Shown here: piece after piece, positions 16,960-24,942 of the stretch
How positions within the stretch are numbered: position 1 is the stretch's first letter
Layout: every line of letters starts with the position of its first letter
Origin: Synechococcus sp. Tobar12-5m-g
GTDB lineage: Bacteria; Cyanobacteriota; Cyanobacteriia; PCC-6307; Cyanobiaceae
Direction of reading: 5' to 3'
Assembly: GCF_024345415.1 (NCBI RefSeq)
Contig: NZ_JAGQBB010000018.1
Location: 1 to 64,000, forward strand
Length of the DNA: 64,000 nt
The notes under the pieces: generated by a model
Database searches by the model: none
What the model saw: only the letters and a program-made list of their open reading frames with translations
What the model was told of the DNA's origin: nothing
Position numbers and translations under genes: made by a program

Positions 16960-18221
16960 CCTGGCATCCCAACCTCTGGCATCCCACCACCCAGGTGGCC
17001 CGCAGCGATCCCCCGCTGCAGGTGCTGCGGGGCCAGGGCGCCCTGCTGGAGCTGGCCGATGGCCGCCAGTTGATCGACGCGATCAGCAGCTGGTGGGTCA
17101 CCCTGCATGGCCACGGCGAGCCCAGCATCGCCGCGGCGATCGCCGCCCAGGCCATGGAACTGGAGCAGGTGATCTTCGCCAACTTCCGCCATCCCCAGGC
17201 CGAGCGACTGGCGGAGCGCCTCAGTGCTGCCAGCGGGCTGGAGAGGCTGTTCTTCTCCGATGACGGCTCCACCGCCGTGGAGGTGGCCCTCAAGATCGCC
17301 TGGCAGTGGTGGCGGAACCAGGGCAGCCCCCGGCGTCAGATGATCGCCTTCGAGGGGGCCTATCACGGCGACACCTTCGGCGCCATGGCCCTGGGCGAAC
17401 GCGGGCTCTTCTCCGCCCCGTTCGAGCCCCTGCTCTGCCCGGTGGCCCGGGCTCCCTGGCCCTCCACCTGGTGGAACGACGGGGACGTGGAGGCGAAGGA
17501 GGCCGTGGCCCTGAACCACCTCGAAGCTCTGCTGGCTGTGCCGACCGCCGCGGTGATCCTGGAGCCGCTGGTGCAGGGAGCCAGCGGTATGGCGATGGTG
17601 CGCCCTGAGTTCCTGCGGCAGGTTCAGGAGCGGGTGCGGCAGGCCGGTGCCCTGTTGATCGCCGATGAGGTGATGACCGGCTTCGGCCGCACCGGCTCCC
17701 TGTTCGCCTGCCAGGGGGCCGGCCTCCAACCAGACCTGGTCGCCCTCTCGAAGGGCCTCACCGGCGGCTTTCTGCCGATGGGGGTGACCCTGGCCAGCGA
17801 GGCGCTCTACCGGGGATTCATCAGCGACAACCCGGACCACACCCTGTATCACGGCCACAGTTTCACGGCGAACCCCCTCGGCTGCGCCGCCGCCAACGCC
17901 AGCCTGGCCCTGCTCGGCGCCACCCCCGATCGCCATCAGGGCTTCGAGGCGCGCCATCGCCCCCACCTCGCCGAGCTGGCCCGCCACCCCCGAGTCTGCC
18001 GGCCGCGGCTCATGGGCACCATCGCCGCCTTCGATCTGGTGGTGGACGCGCCGGGCTACCTCAACAGCGCAGGCCGGCAGCTGCAGCGCCTTGCCCTCAG
18101 CCAAGGCGTGTTCATCAGGCCCCTCGGCCAGGTGGTCTACCTGCTGCCACCGCTCTGCCTGAGCGAGGCCCAGCTGGAACGTTGCTATGGCGTGATTCGT
18201 GCCGGGTTGGATCAGCTCTGA
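16956..18221 (+). CDS. bioA: Adenosylmethionine-8-amino-7-oxononanoate aminotransferase
   Basis: A 421-aa class III PLP aminotransferase that makes 7,8-diaminopelargonate using SAM as amino donor. The N-terminal HPNLWHPTTQV, SSWWVTLHGHGEP, DDGSTAVEVALKIA, AYHGDTFGAM, and LIADEVMTGFGRTG follow the BioA pattern; the Schiff-base lysine is K266 in LSKGLTGGF. The start is TTG at 16956, inside the upstream stop (TTGA); no ATG or GTG lies near it in frame, and the length (E. coli 429) agrees. Having bioA means this strain does not need the alternative enzyme BioU used by many cyanobacteria. Confidence 0.92.
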   Translation: MTWHPNLWHPTTQVARSDPPLQVLRGQGALLELADGRQLIDAISSWWVTLHGHGEPSIAAAIAAQAMELEQVIFANFRHPQAERLAERLSAASGLERLFFSDDGSTAVEVALKIAWQWWRNQGSPRRQMIAFEGAYHGDTFGAMALGERGLFSAPFEPLLCPVARAPWPSTWWNDGDVEAKEAVALNHLEALLAVPTAAVILEPLVQGASGMAMVRPEFLRQVQERVRQAGALLIADEVMTGFGRTGSLFACQGAGLQPDLVALSKGLTGGFLPMGVTLASEALYRGFISDNPDHTLYHGHSFTANPLGCAAANASLALLGATPDRHQGFEARHRPHLAELARHPRVCRPRLMGTIAAFDLVVDAPGYLNSAGRQLQRLALSQGVFIRPLGQVVYLLPPLCLSEAQLERCYGVIRAGLDQL

Positions 18222-18226
18222 CCAGA

Positions 18227-18255
18227 AGTCCAACCAATCGGTAGTCCAACCAATC
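18227..18255. repeat. Direct repeat after bioA
   Basis: AGTCCAACCAATC occurs at 18227-18239 and again at 18243-18255, a 16-bp period, in the 38-base gap between bioA and the convergent DUF3143 gene. It may be simple slippage; no hairpin or T run is present. Confidence 0.75.
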
Positions 18256-18259
18256 CGGC

Positions 18260-18526
18260 TCAGGGGCCGGCGAAGATGGCAGCTTCCACATCTGCCCTGG
18301 AGAGCCCGTAGGAGAACAGCCGCACTGTGGTGCGGCCCTCCTGGTGCCAGCTCACCTTGAGCTCCTCGATGTCCAGCTCGATCAGGGCACTCCAGAAGGC
18401 TTGATGCAGATCCCAGCGGCAGGGATCGGCCTTGTCCCTGGCTGCGCCGAGTTCGACCAGCCACTGCTCAAGAGACGGCAAGGGATGGTTGTAGAGCGGG
18501 GTCTGCTGAGGGGGCAGGGCGTTCAT
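18260..18526 (-). CDS. DUF3143 family protein
   Basis: An 88-aa soluble protein. PLYNHPLPSLEQWLVELG near the N-terminus, DPCRWDLHQAFWSALIELD in the middle and RTTVRLFSYGLSRADVEAAIFAGP at the end match the small cyanobacterial DUF3143 family, known to me only as uncharacterised. I chose the internal ATG because it gives the family start. The first 59 bases overlap the 3' end of the J-domain gene in another frame, so the two are probably co-transcribed. Confidence 0.8.
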   Translation of the reverse strand: MNALPPQQTPLYNHPLPSLEQWLVELGAARDKADPCRWDLHQAFWSALIELDIEELKVSWHQEGRTTVRLFSYGLSRADVEAAIFAGP

Positions 18527-19004
18527 GCCCGGTTTCGGCTCCTGAGGTACCAGCAGTCTGCACGGCTGGGGCGTCGAGCCAGCTCGTCGGAGGCGTGACC
18601 AGCTCCAGACCACGCCACCAGGCCAGGCTCAGCCCCAGCACCAGGCTGAGTACCAGGGCCACGCCCAGCAGCACCAGGGCAAACCATTCCCCGCCCGAGA
18701 GCGCCCGGCGCACTGACAGGCTGCGCTCCAGCCTCCGCACCGGAGCGGGCTGGAGCGGCACCGCCTGGAGCTGGCTGTCGTAGGCCCTGCGGCGCTCGGG
18801 GTCGTTGAGGGTGAGGTAAGCCAACTGCAGCTGCCGGAACTGCTCCTCGGCCTGCGGCGCCGGAAGGAGCGTGGTGTCCGGGTGGTACAGCTTGCTGAGC
18901 GAACGAAAGGCCTGCCGCAGATCCTGGGCCGAGGCCGTTGGGGGGAGGCGCAGCAATTGGTAGTGATTCGGGCCCGTCGATGCCGTTTCGCAACCTGCCA
19001 CCAA
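18468..19004 (-). CDS. Membrane-anchored J-domain (DnaJ-like) protein
   Basis: A 178-aa protein. Residues 13-75 form a J domain (NHYQLLRLPPTASAQDLRQAF ... YHPDT ... DPERRRAYD) with the HPD tripeptide that stimulates Hsp70 ATPase. One transmembrane helix follows (about residues 105-130, FALVLLGVALVLSLVLGLSLAW), then a low-complexity tail. It should recruit DnaK to a membrane. It is divergent from rsmG (42 bases between starts) and overlaps the following DUF3143 gene. Confidence 0.85.
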   Translation of the reverse strand: MVAGCETASTGPNHYQLLRLPPTASAQDLRQAFRSLSKLYHPDTTLLPAPQAEEQFRQLQLAYLTLNDPERRRAYDSQLQAVPLQPAPVRRLERSLSVRRALSGGEWFALVLLGVALVLSLVLGLSLAWWRGLELVTPPTSWLDAPAVQTAGTSGAETGHERPAPSADPALQPSLAVS

Positions 19005-19046
19005 CCACGCACGGACGTTGCGAGATCCTAGAGATCCCAGACCTCA

Positions 19047-19847
19047 ATGACAGCGTGGATGGCTGCTGAGCCGGACTTCACCATCGGACCGGATGACCGG
19101 ATCGGAACCGAACCATCCCAGGGGCAGGCGGAGGCGGTCTGGCAGGACCTGGGCTGGTGGCCGGCCCCCGGACAGCTGGCCCAGTTCCGGGCCCTCCAGG
19201 AGGCGTTGCGCCACTGGAACGGTCGCCTCAACCTCAGCCGCCTGGTGGAGGGAAACGATTACTGGATCGCCCAGCTGCTCGACAGCCTGTGGCCCTGGCA
19301 GCCGCTGCTGCGGCAGCCTCCCACCGCCCACTCCCTGATCGATGTGGGAACCGGCGGTGGGTTCCCCGGCCTGGCCCTGGCGATCGCCCTGCCCGAGGCG
19401 CACATCACCCTGGTGGATTCCGTGGGCCGCAAGGCCGAAGCCGTGCGGGCAATGGCCCAGGACCTTGGCCTGGGCCATCGGGTCACGGTCCGCTGCGAGC
19501 GGGTCGAGAGCACCGGCCGAAATCCTGCCTGCCGCGGCCGCTTCGACTGGGCCCTGGCACGGGCGGTCGCGGCCGCGCCGGTGGTGGCGGAGTACCTGCT
19601 GCCCCTGGTGCGGCCCTCGGACGGCAGAGCCCTGCTCTACCGCGGCCAGTGGGAGCCCGGGGATCAGCAGGCCCTGGAGCGGGCCCTGCGGCCACTGCTG
19701 GGTGCCGTTGAGCGGGTGGAGCGACGGGAACTTCCCACTGGCCGGGGGGTGCGCCATGCCGTGGTGCTCAAACCCCTGGCCGCCTGTCCGCCCGCCTATC
19801 CCCGGCCGGTAGGGGTGCCCGCCAAGCTGCCGCTGGGGGCGGCCTGA
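19047..19847 (+). CDS. rsmG: 16S rRNA (guanine-527-N7) methyltransferase
   Basis: A 266-aa SAM-dependent RNA methyltransferase (GidB). The SAM motif is LIDVGTGGGFPGLALAIALP, a family signature, with DSVGRKAEAV as the ribose-binding acidic motif and ARAVAAAPVVAEYLLPL following. WNGRLNLSRL is the conserved N-terminal helix (usually KxNLT). It methylates G527 in the 530 loop of 16S rRNA. The C-terminal 30 residues are a proline-rich extension beyond the usual 210-240 aa. Confidence 0.93.
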   Translation: MTAWMAAEPDFTIGPDDRIGTEPSQGQAEAVWQDLGWWPAPGQLAQFRALQEALRHWNGRLNLSRLVEGNDYWIAQLLDSLWPWQPLLRQPPTAHSLIDVGTGGGFPGLALAIALPEAHITLVDSVGRKAEAVRAMAQDLGLGHRVTVRCERVESTGRNPACRGRFDWALARAVAAAPVVAEYLLPLVRPSDGRALLYRGQWEPGDQQALERALRPLLGAVERVERRELPTGRGVRHAVVLKPLAACPPAYPRPVGVPAKLPLGAA

Positions 19848-19866
19848 GAACGTCGGCCAGGGCCGC

Positions 19867-21069
19867 TCAGTCGGCCGCCATCAGTCTCTGGGAGGCTGCG
19901 CCCCCCAGCCGCTGGCGCAGGCGACGCAGCAGGTCAGGGATCCGCTCCGCCCACGGGCTCCCCCCCAGCACCTTGAGCAGGTCGGCCTCGCTGACCGTGT
20001 CGTCGAGGGCATCGGCGTTGGCCCCGGGGAACCAGTGGTCGCCCTGGCCCAGCAGGCCATAGCGGGCCCGGCCATAGCCCTCCAGATCCCAGGCTTCCAG
20101 CAGGTTGTGGAGCCAGAGCAGTACCGGCAGGTTGATGCCGCCTGGGGTGTGATGCCACTCCGGCAACCCCTGCTGCCAGCTGCTGAGCCAGGGTTCCCCC
20201 AGGCTCTGAACCCTGGCGCGCTCCAACCGCTTGAGAATCGGCGGCAACAACCTGGTGGCCTGGGGCAGCAGGGCCACGGCCTCCAGGTGCAGGTCCAGAT
20301 CGGCCGGGTTCGCCGCCCCGACGCTGATCGTGTGGATGCCCGGTGCCGTCAGGCAGTACAGGTCGTTGAAGACAATCGGATGGAGCGGCGCGCAGAGCTC
20401 CCTGATGCGTGCCGATGGAGTGTGCAGATGGCCGCCCTTGTCGGTGGGGCTGATCACGAACACGCCCATGTCATGGGCGCGGGCGGCCTCGATCGCCGGG
20501 CGGTTCTGCTGCCGAATGAAGTACCAGTGCAGGTTGATGTAATCGAAGGCGTCGGATGCGATCGCCTCAAGGATCAGGGGAAGCGGCGCGTGGGTGGAGA
20601 AGCCCACGTGGCCGATGCGACCCTGCGCCTGCCAGCGGCGCACCACCGCCAGGCAGCCGCCCGGCCGCAGGGTCTGCTCCAGATGCTCCGCCAGGTTCAG
20701 GCCATGGATGGCCAGCAGGTCGATCCGCTCCACCGCCAGCCTCTCGAAGCTGCGCTCCAGTTCGGCCTCGAACAGGGCTGAATCCGGGTTGGGGGGAACC
20801 TTGGTCTGGAGGATCCGCCGCGGATCGGCGACCTGGGGAAGCAGCCAGCCCAGCTGACGTTCGGAGCTGCCGTAGTAGCGGGCCGTTTCGATGTGGTGCA
20901 GGCCGGCGGCAGTGGCCCGCTCCAGGGTGGCTCGCACCGTCGCCTGGCTCGCGGCGGTGATCTGATCGGCGGGCACGTCACTCCAACTCTGCTGATAACG
21001 CATGCCGCCCAGAGAGAGCAGGGGCATGGCCAGGCCCGTGCGCCCGAACCGCCGGGTCGGCAGGATCAC
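19867..21069 (-). CDS. Aldo/keto reductase family protein
   Basis: A 400-aa TIM-barrel oxidoreductase. FGRTGLAMPLLSLGGMRYQQ opens the barrel. HIETARYYGSSERQLG holds the catalytic tyrosine, LQTKVPP the lysine and LLAIHGLN the histidine; the usual tetrad Asp is Glu here. The C-terminal 100 residues (WLHNLLEAWDLEGYGRARYG and beyond) form the extension of the ferredoxin-linked AKR subfamily in cyanobacteria. Substrate unknown. The start overlaps the stop of the ferredoxin gene by 4 bases, suggesting the two proteins work together. Confidence 0.87.
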   Translation of the reverse strand: MILPTRRFGRTGLAMPLLSLGGMRYQQSWSDVPADQITAASQATVRATLERATAAGLHHIETARYYGSSERQLGWLLPQVADPRRILQTKVPPNPDSALFEAELERSFERLAVERIDLLAIHGLNLAEHLEQTLRPGGCLAVVRRWQAQGRIGHVGFSTHAPLPLILEAIASDAFDYINLHWYFIRQQNRPAIEAARAHDMGVFVISPTDKGGHLHTPSARIRELCAPLHPIVFNDLYCLTAPGIHTISVGAANPADLDLHLEAVALLPQATRLLPPILKRLERARVQSLGEPWLSSWQQGLPEWHHTPGGINLPVLLWLHNLLEAWDLEGYGRARYGLLGQGDHWFPGANADALDDTVSEADLLKVLGGSPWAERIPDLLRRLRQRLGGAASQRLMAAD

Positions 21070-21446
21070 CGGCGGGGCAGGGTGCGCTTCAGCCGGGAGG
21101 GGGAGGGCAGGCCAAGTGGCTGGAGTTCCTGGGTCTGCAGGCGCTCCTGCAGGGCCCCCACGTCTTCATAGGCCACCCAATGGATGCAGTCCACCGGACA
21201 GGTGTCGATCGCCTCCTGGATCGTTTCGGTGCTGTCACCGTCCTGGCGGATGGCGCGGGAGCGGCCCCAGAGCGGCTCGACCAGAAAGGTGTTGGAGGCC
21301 ACGTGGGCGCAGTAGCGGCAGCCGATGCAGACGGCTTCATCGACCCACACCGCCTGCTCCCGCAGGCTGCCGCCCAGCAGGGGTTCCGAGCCGGTGGGCC
21401 GGGGATCGGCCCGAACCGGTGTGGTGTAGGCCAGGGATGGGTCCAT
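21066..21446 (-). CDS. 4Fe-4S ferredoxin
   Basis: A 126-aa protein with one clear 4Fe-4S site, CIGCRYCAHVA ... CPVDCIHWV, and a second half without further cysteines. AVWVDEAVCIGC is the usual lead-in. It should carry electrons, most likely to the overlapping aldo/keto reductase. The ATG at 21446 gives a protein like cyanobacterial homologues; the frame is open upstream into ycf35. It belongs to a leftward group HEAT protein-DUF2997-ycf35-ferredoxin-AKR. Confidence 0.88.
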   Translation of the reverse strand: MDPSLAYTTPVRADPRPTGSEPLLGGSLREQAVWVDEAVCIGCRYCAHVASNTFLVEPLWGRSRAIRQDGDSTETIQEAIDTCPVDCIHWVAYEDVGALQERLQTQELQPLGLPSPSRLKRTLPRR

Positions 21447-21453
21447 CGGCGGC

Positions 21454-21846
21454 TCAGCCGTCCCAGCGGGTGACCACCAGTTCAATGCTTCCGTCGTTGT
21501 GCTGGGTCTGGGCGCTGAGCTGAAAGCCTTCCTGGGCCGAGGCCGAGAGGATGGTGTGCAGGGCGTACCGCTGGGTGAGCTGGGCAAGAAAGCGCTCGAC
21601 CGGAACCGGCTGTTTCCAGAGGTCCAGGTCGGTGACCAGTTCGTAGCTGCCGCTCTCCTGATTCCAGCGGAAGCCGATATCCCCGCCCTGGGCCTGGGGC
21701 AGGGCCAGCTGGGCCATCACCGTCTGACCGCGATAGCCCCGAACCGGACGCTCACCCAGCTCGGGCTCATGCCCGAGGTCGCGGAGGGCATCGAGCAGGG
21801 CCCCACGGTCGCGAAGTTCGGTTTTGACAGTGCTGAAGTGGGACAT
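21454..21846 (-). CDS. ycf35: Ycf35 / DUF1257 protein
   Basis: A 130-aa protein starting MSHFSTVKTELRD and continuing with ALLDALRDLGH, RGYRGQTVMAQLA and DIGFRWN, which is the Ycf35 pattern found in cyanobacteria and some plastid genomes. The function is not established. The internal ATG gives the conserved start. Seven bases separate its stop from the ferredoxin start. Confidence 0.87.
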   Translation of the reverse strand: MSHFSTVKTELRDRGALLDALRDLGHEPELGERPVRGYRGQTVMAQLALPQAQGGDIGFRWNQESGSYELVTDLDLWKQPVPVERFLAQLTQRYALHTILSASAQEGFQLSAQTQHNDGSIELVVTRWDG

Positions 21847-21874
21847 CGGATGCGAGGCGAAGAGCGAACGGAAT

Positions 21875-22087
21875 TCAGGAGCTGGACTGCTGGAGATGCA
21901 GGGCTGGAACCACGACCTGAGGCTCGGATTGGAACGCTTCCGCCGTGTTGCGGCGCTGCTGGACAGTGCCAAGCCGGGCTTCGATCCGCTCGGTGAGCTG
22001 CGAGCAGCCCGTCCCTTGGACCCCTTCCACCACCTCTTCCACGCGGCCGTCGGGCCGAATGCGAAAGCGAATGGTGTGCTGGGACAT
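21875..22087 (-). CDS. DUF2997 protein
   Basis: A 70-aa protein beginning MSQHTIRFRIRPDGRVEEVVEG, the DUF2997 signature, with GCSQLTERIEARLG following. It typically travels with Ycf35 and the ferredoxin in cyanobacteria, as here, so the three probably form one functional unit of unknown purpose. The start is the ATG that matches family members; 28 bases separate it from ycf35. Confidence 0.82.
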   Translation of the reverse strand: MSQHTIRFRIRPDGRVEEVVEGVQGTGCSQLTERIEARLGTVQQRRNTAEAFQSEPQVVVPALHLQQSSS

Positions 22088-22150
22088 CACGAGATCAATC
22101 GTGGATGTCAACAATAGCTGGCCTGACTGGCTGCCGAGGCCCGGTCCTGC

Positions 22151-22954
22151 TCAGCAGACCAGGCCTTCTTCCACCAGGGTCTGGATCCGATCGAGAACGG
22201 CGGGGCTTTCAAGCTGCTCGAGGGCCACCCGCGCCTCATCGCGCACGGTGGCATCGATGTCGTGAAGCATCACCAGCACCAGGGCTTCAACCAGATCCCG
22301 CTGACGCGGTTCCACCAGATGGTCGAAGAGCCTCCCCAGGGACCAGGCGCAGTTGCTGCGCACCGCCGGCTCGCTGTCGATGCGGAGGCTGACCAGGAGC
22401 TGGCCGGCCGCCTGATCCGCCTTGGCCAGGCCGGTGCCCCCCGCATCGGCCAGGGAGCCGGCCGCCCAGAGCCGAACCGCCGCGATGTCCACCTGCAGCG
22501 AGCGGATCAACGGGTTCAGCACAGGCGCGTCCGGGTAATTGCCCAGGCTCCAGGCCACCGCCTTGCGCACATAGCCATTGCTGTCCTGCCGCAACAGAGC
22601 GAGCAGCGGCTCCACGGCCCGCCGATCGGGGTTGCGGCCGAGGGCGTAGACGGCGCTCATCCGCACGATCGGGCAGCTGGCCTCCAACAAGGGGAGCAGC
22701 TGGGGGATGGCGCGGGGATCCCGGTGTTCACAGAAAATCCGCAGACCCTGGAGGCGATCGTCCTTGCCGCCTGAGCCAAGCAGTTCCAGGCCGAGATCGC
22801 ATTCAACGGCAATGTCTGCGTCGGTGGGCTCGGTGGCGTCGAGGGCATCGAGGGGATCGACGGCCAATTCCTCGGCCAGCTCGCCGGCCAGCAGTTCCGG
22901 ATCAAAACCAAGCTCAGCCGGGCTGGAGGAAAACGGGGGGATGGACTCCGCCAT
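22151..22954 (-). CDS. HEAT-repeat protein
   Basis: A 267-aa alpha-solenoid. After an acidic N-terminus rich in Glu and Asp (residues 1-50), HEAT/PBS-lyase-type repeats follow: RLQGLRIFCEHRDPRAIPQL, MSAVYALGRNPDRRAVEPLL, VRKAVAWSLGNYPDAPVLNP, VRSNCAWSLGRLFDHL and VRDEARVALEQL. Such repeats in cyanobacteria occur in phycobilin lyases and NblB-like proteins or in protein scaffolds; no lyase-specific residues are obvious, so only a binding role is inferred. A 41-aa membrane protein gene lies just upstream on the same strand. Confidence 0.85.
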   Translation of the reverse strand: MAESIPPFSSSPAELGFDPELLAGELAEELAVDPLDALDATEPTDADIAVECDLGLELLGSGGKDDRLQGLRIFCEHRDPRAIPQLLPLLEASCPIVRMSAVYALGRNPDRRAVEPLLALLRQDSNGYVRKAVAWSLGNYPDAPVLNPLIRSLQVDIAAVRLWAAGSLADAGGTGLAKADQAAGQLLVSLRIDSEPAVRSNCAWSLGRLFDHLVEPRQRDLVEALVLVMLHDIDATVRDEARVALEQLESPAVLDRIQTLVEEGLVC

Positions 22955-22974
22955 GGGCTTCTCCCTTCTCCGGC

Positions 22975-23100
22975 TCAGTGGAGTGGCGCCGGGGCCAGCA
23001 TGTCGCCGGGCAGCCAGAGCCGGGCACTCACCACGAACAGCGCGAAGCCGAACAACAACACGATCGCGGCCGGCAGGACGGTGGAGCGAAGAAAGGACAC
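22975..23100 (-). CDS. 41-aa single-span membrane protein
   Basis: A GTG-initiated frame of 41 codons. The product starts with SFLRSTVLPAAIVLLFGFAL, giving one membrane helix at about residues 8-27, then SARLWLPGDM and a short proline/alanine end. It lies 20 bases before the HEAT-protein gene on the same strand. AGGCGG sits a few bases before the GTG. Size and topology recall the tiny subunits of photosynthetic complexes, but I do not recognise it as one of them. Confidence 0.5.
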   Translation of the reverse strand: MSFLRSTVLPAAIVLLFGFALFVVSARLWLPGDMLAPAPLH

Positions 23101-23163
23101 GGACCGCCTGCAGGTTTGGGAGCCATTCTGAAGGCATAGGGTTCGGCCAGTCGCCGCCGGACC

Positions 23164-24468
23164 TTGCCGCCCGAAACCCTCCCTGGCTCCGCACCCCAGG
23201 CTGGCCTGGATTCAGCAGGGTGGCGCCGGCTGGTGGCCGTGGCGGCCCAGGGGGTGGCCAGCGGCACCCCCTACATGGTGGGCAGCAAGCTGTTGCAGGG
23301 CTGGCTTACCGCCAGCGCCGTGCCCCTGGGGCTGATTGGACTGCTGGGGCTGGCGGAGCTGCCCTACACCCTCAAGATGGTCTGGGCGCCGCTGCTGGAC
23401 CGCTGGCCCCTGCCCTGGCCCGATCGGCGGCGGGGCTGGCTGCTGGTGCTGCAGCTGACCCTGGTGGCAGTGATCGGGGGGATGGCGCTGCTGCGGCCCA
23501 GCACCGATCCGGCCAGCCTCACGGCGATCGGAGCGATGGCCGTGCTGCTGGCGGTGGTCAGCGCCACCCAGGACATCGCCGTGGATGCCTACCGCACCGA
23601 CCTGCTGCCGGCTGGGGAGCGCGGTGGCGGTGCCGCCGCCGCCTCGCTGGGCTATCGGGGAGCGATGCTGGCGATCGGCGCCGGAGGCTTCATGCTGGCC
23701 GGACGCTTCGGCTGGCCGATGGCCTTTCTAGCGGCCGCCGTGCTGCTGCTGGCGGTGGTGCCGTTCACCCTGGCGGCACCGCGGTTGGCACCGATCGTCC
23801 ATCCGGTGACGAGCCTGCGCCAGGCGGTGGTGGGGCCGGCGAAGGAGTTTCTGCGCCGCACCGGCGGCGGCCGGGCCCTGCTGATACTCCTGCTGGTGCT
23901 GCTCTACCGCTGGCCCGACGGGCTGCTGGGGCTGATGGCGGTGCCGTTTCTGATCCAGAAGGGCTTCGAGCCGGCGCTGATCGGTACGGTGCAGGGCGGC
24001 TGGGGCATCGCTGCCACCATCGCCGGCACAGTGCTGGGGGGCGTGCTGTTCCCAAGGCTGGGGATGAACCGCTCGCTCTGGCTGTTCGCCGTTGCCGGGG
24101 CGATCGGCAACCTGAGTTACTGGGCGCTGGCCCGGTTCGGCGGCGGGGTGGCGGGGCTGCTGGTGGCGGTGAGCCTGGAGAACCTGGCCGGCGGGATGGT
24201 GGGGGCTGTGTTCGTGGCCCTGCTGATGAGCCTGTGCAACCCACGCTTCTCCGCCACCCAGTACGCCCTGCTCTCGGGGGTGTATGCCCTGAGCCGATCG
24301 GTGCTGGCGGCGCCGGCGGGGGTGGTGGCCGAGCAGGTGGGCTGGCCCAGCTTCTTCCTGTTCACCGTGGCGGCGGCGCTGCCGGCATTTATGTTGATGC
24401 TGCGACTCACTCCCTGGAACGGCAAAGGGGTGATCGGCGCCTTTGATCCCGCGCGCGATCCGACTTGA
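23164..24468 (+). CDS. AmpG-like major facilitator transporter
   Basis: A 434-aa protein with about twelve membrane segments. GTPYMVGSKLLQGWL, AELPYTLKMVWAPLLDRWPL and AVVSATQDIAVDAYRTDLL are the conserved motifs of the AmpG/acetyl-CoA transporter (PAT) branch of the MFS; DIAVDAYR is especially typical. AmpG moves anhydromuropeptides for cell-wall recycling, and that substrate is plausible but unproven. The frame starts at TTG (23164); no ATG lies before the first helix, so TTG or a downstream GTG must be used. It is divergent from the 41-aa gene. Confidence 0.85.
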   Translation: MPPETLPGSAPQAGLDSAGWRRLVAVAAQGVASGTPYMVGSKLLQGWLTASAVPLGLIGLLGLAELPYTLKMVWAPLLDRWPLPWPDRRRGWLLVLQLTLVAVIGGMALLRPSTDPASLTAIGAMAVLLAVVSATQDIAVDAYRTDLLPAGERGGGAAAASLGYRGAMLAIGAGGFMLAGRFGWPMAFLAAAVLLLAVVPFTLAAPRLAPIVHPVTSLRQAVVGPAKEFLRRTGGGRALLILLLVLLYRWPDGLLGLMAVPFLIQKGFEPALIGTVQGGWGIAATIAGTVLGGVLFPRLGMNRSLWLFAVAGAIGNLSYWALARFGGGVAGLLVAVSLENLAGGMVGAVFVALLMSLCNPRFSATQYALLSGVYALSRSVLAAPAGVVAEQVGWPSFFLFTVAAALPAFMLMLRLTPWNGKGVIGAFDPARDPT

Positions 24469-24544
24469 GGCGATGGGTCGGCAAGGCCTGCACCGAGAGC
24501 GTCAGCAGGCAGCGGGTTGTCACAGAGGCTGTTGGCCAGCACGC

Positions 24545-24860
24545 CAGGGTTGATTCAAAGTGTCAGCAAGGGCTTAGCTACGGCTTTCGCCGCGCCATCA
24601 CCAGAAGCTCATTGATGTCGTGGGACTCGGTCTGTAGGCCGGCGCGGATCTGCTGAAATCCAGCCAGCCGGAGCAGGTTGAGGGGCGCCGTCCTGAGGGT
24701 CGCCAGGGCACCGGCACCATTTCCCCGGGGGCATGAAATGACCGACTCGTTGACATAGTAATAATGATGATAAGGCTACAGCCGTTCAAGCATGCTGAAA
24801 CTGGTTTATCTCGTTTGATCCAGAGTATTGAGACCAAGCAGGGTTGTTCATTCAACCCAT
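24545..24860. mobile_element. Internally deleted ISAs1-like element
   Basis: This 316-bp stretch fills most of the 474-base gap between the transporter and hypA. It begins CAGGGTTGATTCAAAG and ends with a sequence whose complement reads ATGGGTTGAATGAACA, an imperfect inverted pair sharing GGGTTGA. Between them lies only the 3' end of a transposase gene. The right end also forms a perfect hairpin (GGGTTG, 6-base loop, CAACCC at 24841-24858). No target duplication is evident, so the exact ends are uncertain. I see nothing else in 24469-24942. Confidence 0.45.
24578..24733 (-). pseudogene. C-terminal fragment of an ISAs1-family transposase
   Basis: The minus strand encodes about 50 residues ending at a TAG: GAGALATLRTAPLNLL, then RLAGFQQIRAGLQTESHD, then INELLVMARRKP. 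This matches the end of ISAs1-type DDE transposases (LRxxALNLLRxxGFxxIRxGLxxxxHDI). The catalytic region is absent, and no start codon or upstream part remains. It is a dead remnant marking past insertion next to the hydrogenase operon. Confidence 0.6.
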
Positions 24861-24942
24861 CAGATACTTCGAGATCCAGTCTTCCCGTTTCTCTCCTGGA
24901 GTGCTCCCCGCCCATCACCAAGGTACGACCCACCATCCCACG

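Noticed and set aside
13428-18255. Short repeats as a CRISPR array
   Set aside because: Only two isolated tandem or near-tandem pairs exist, without regular spacers, and no cas gene is present.
24750-24778. TTGACA followed by an AT-rich stretch as a sigma-70 promoter
   Set aside because: The -35 match is perfect, but no acceptable -10 lies 16-18 bases on, and no gene starts downstream on that strand.
24839-24858. Hairpin GGGTTG/CAACCC as a hypA/hox terminator
   Set aside because: It lies beyond the hypA stop but has no T run on the minus strand and coincides with the likely end of the IS remnant.
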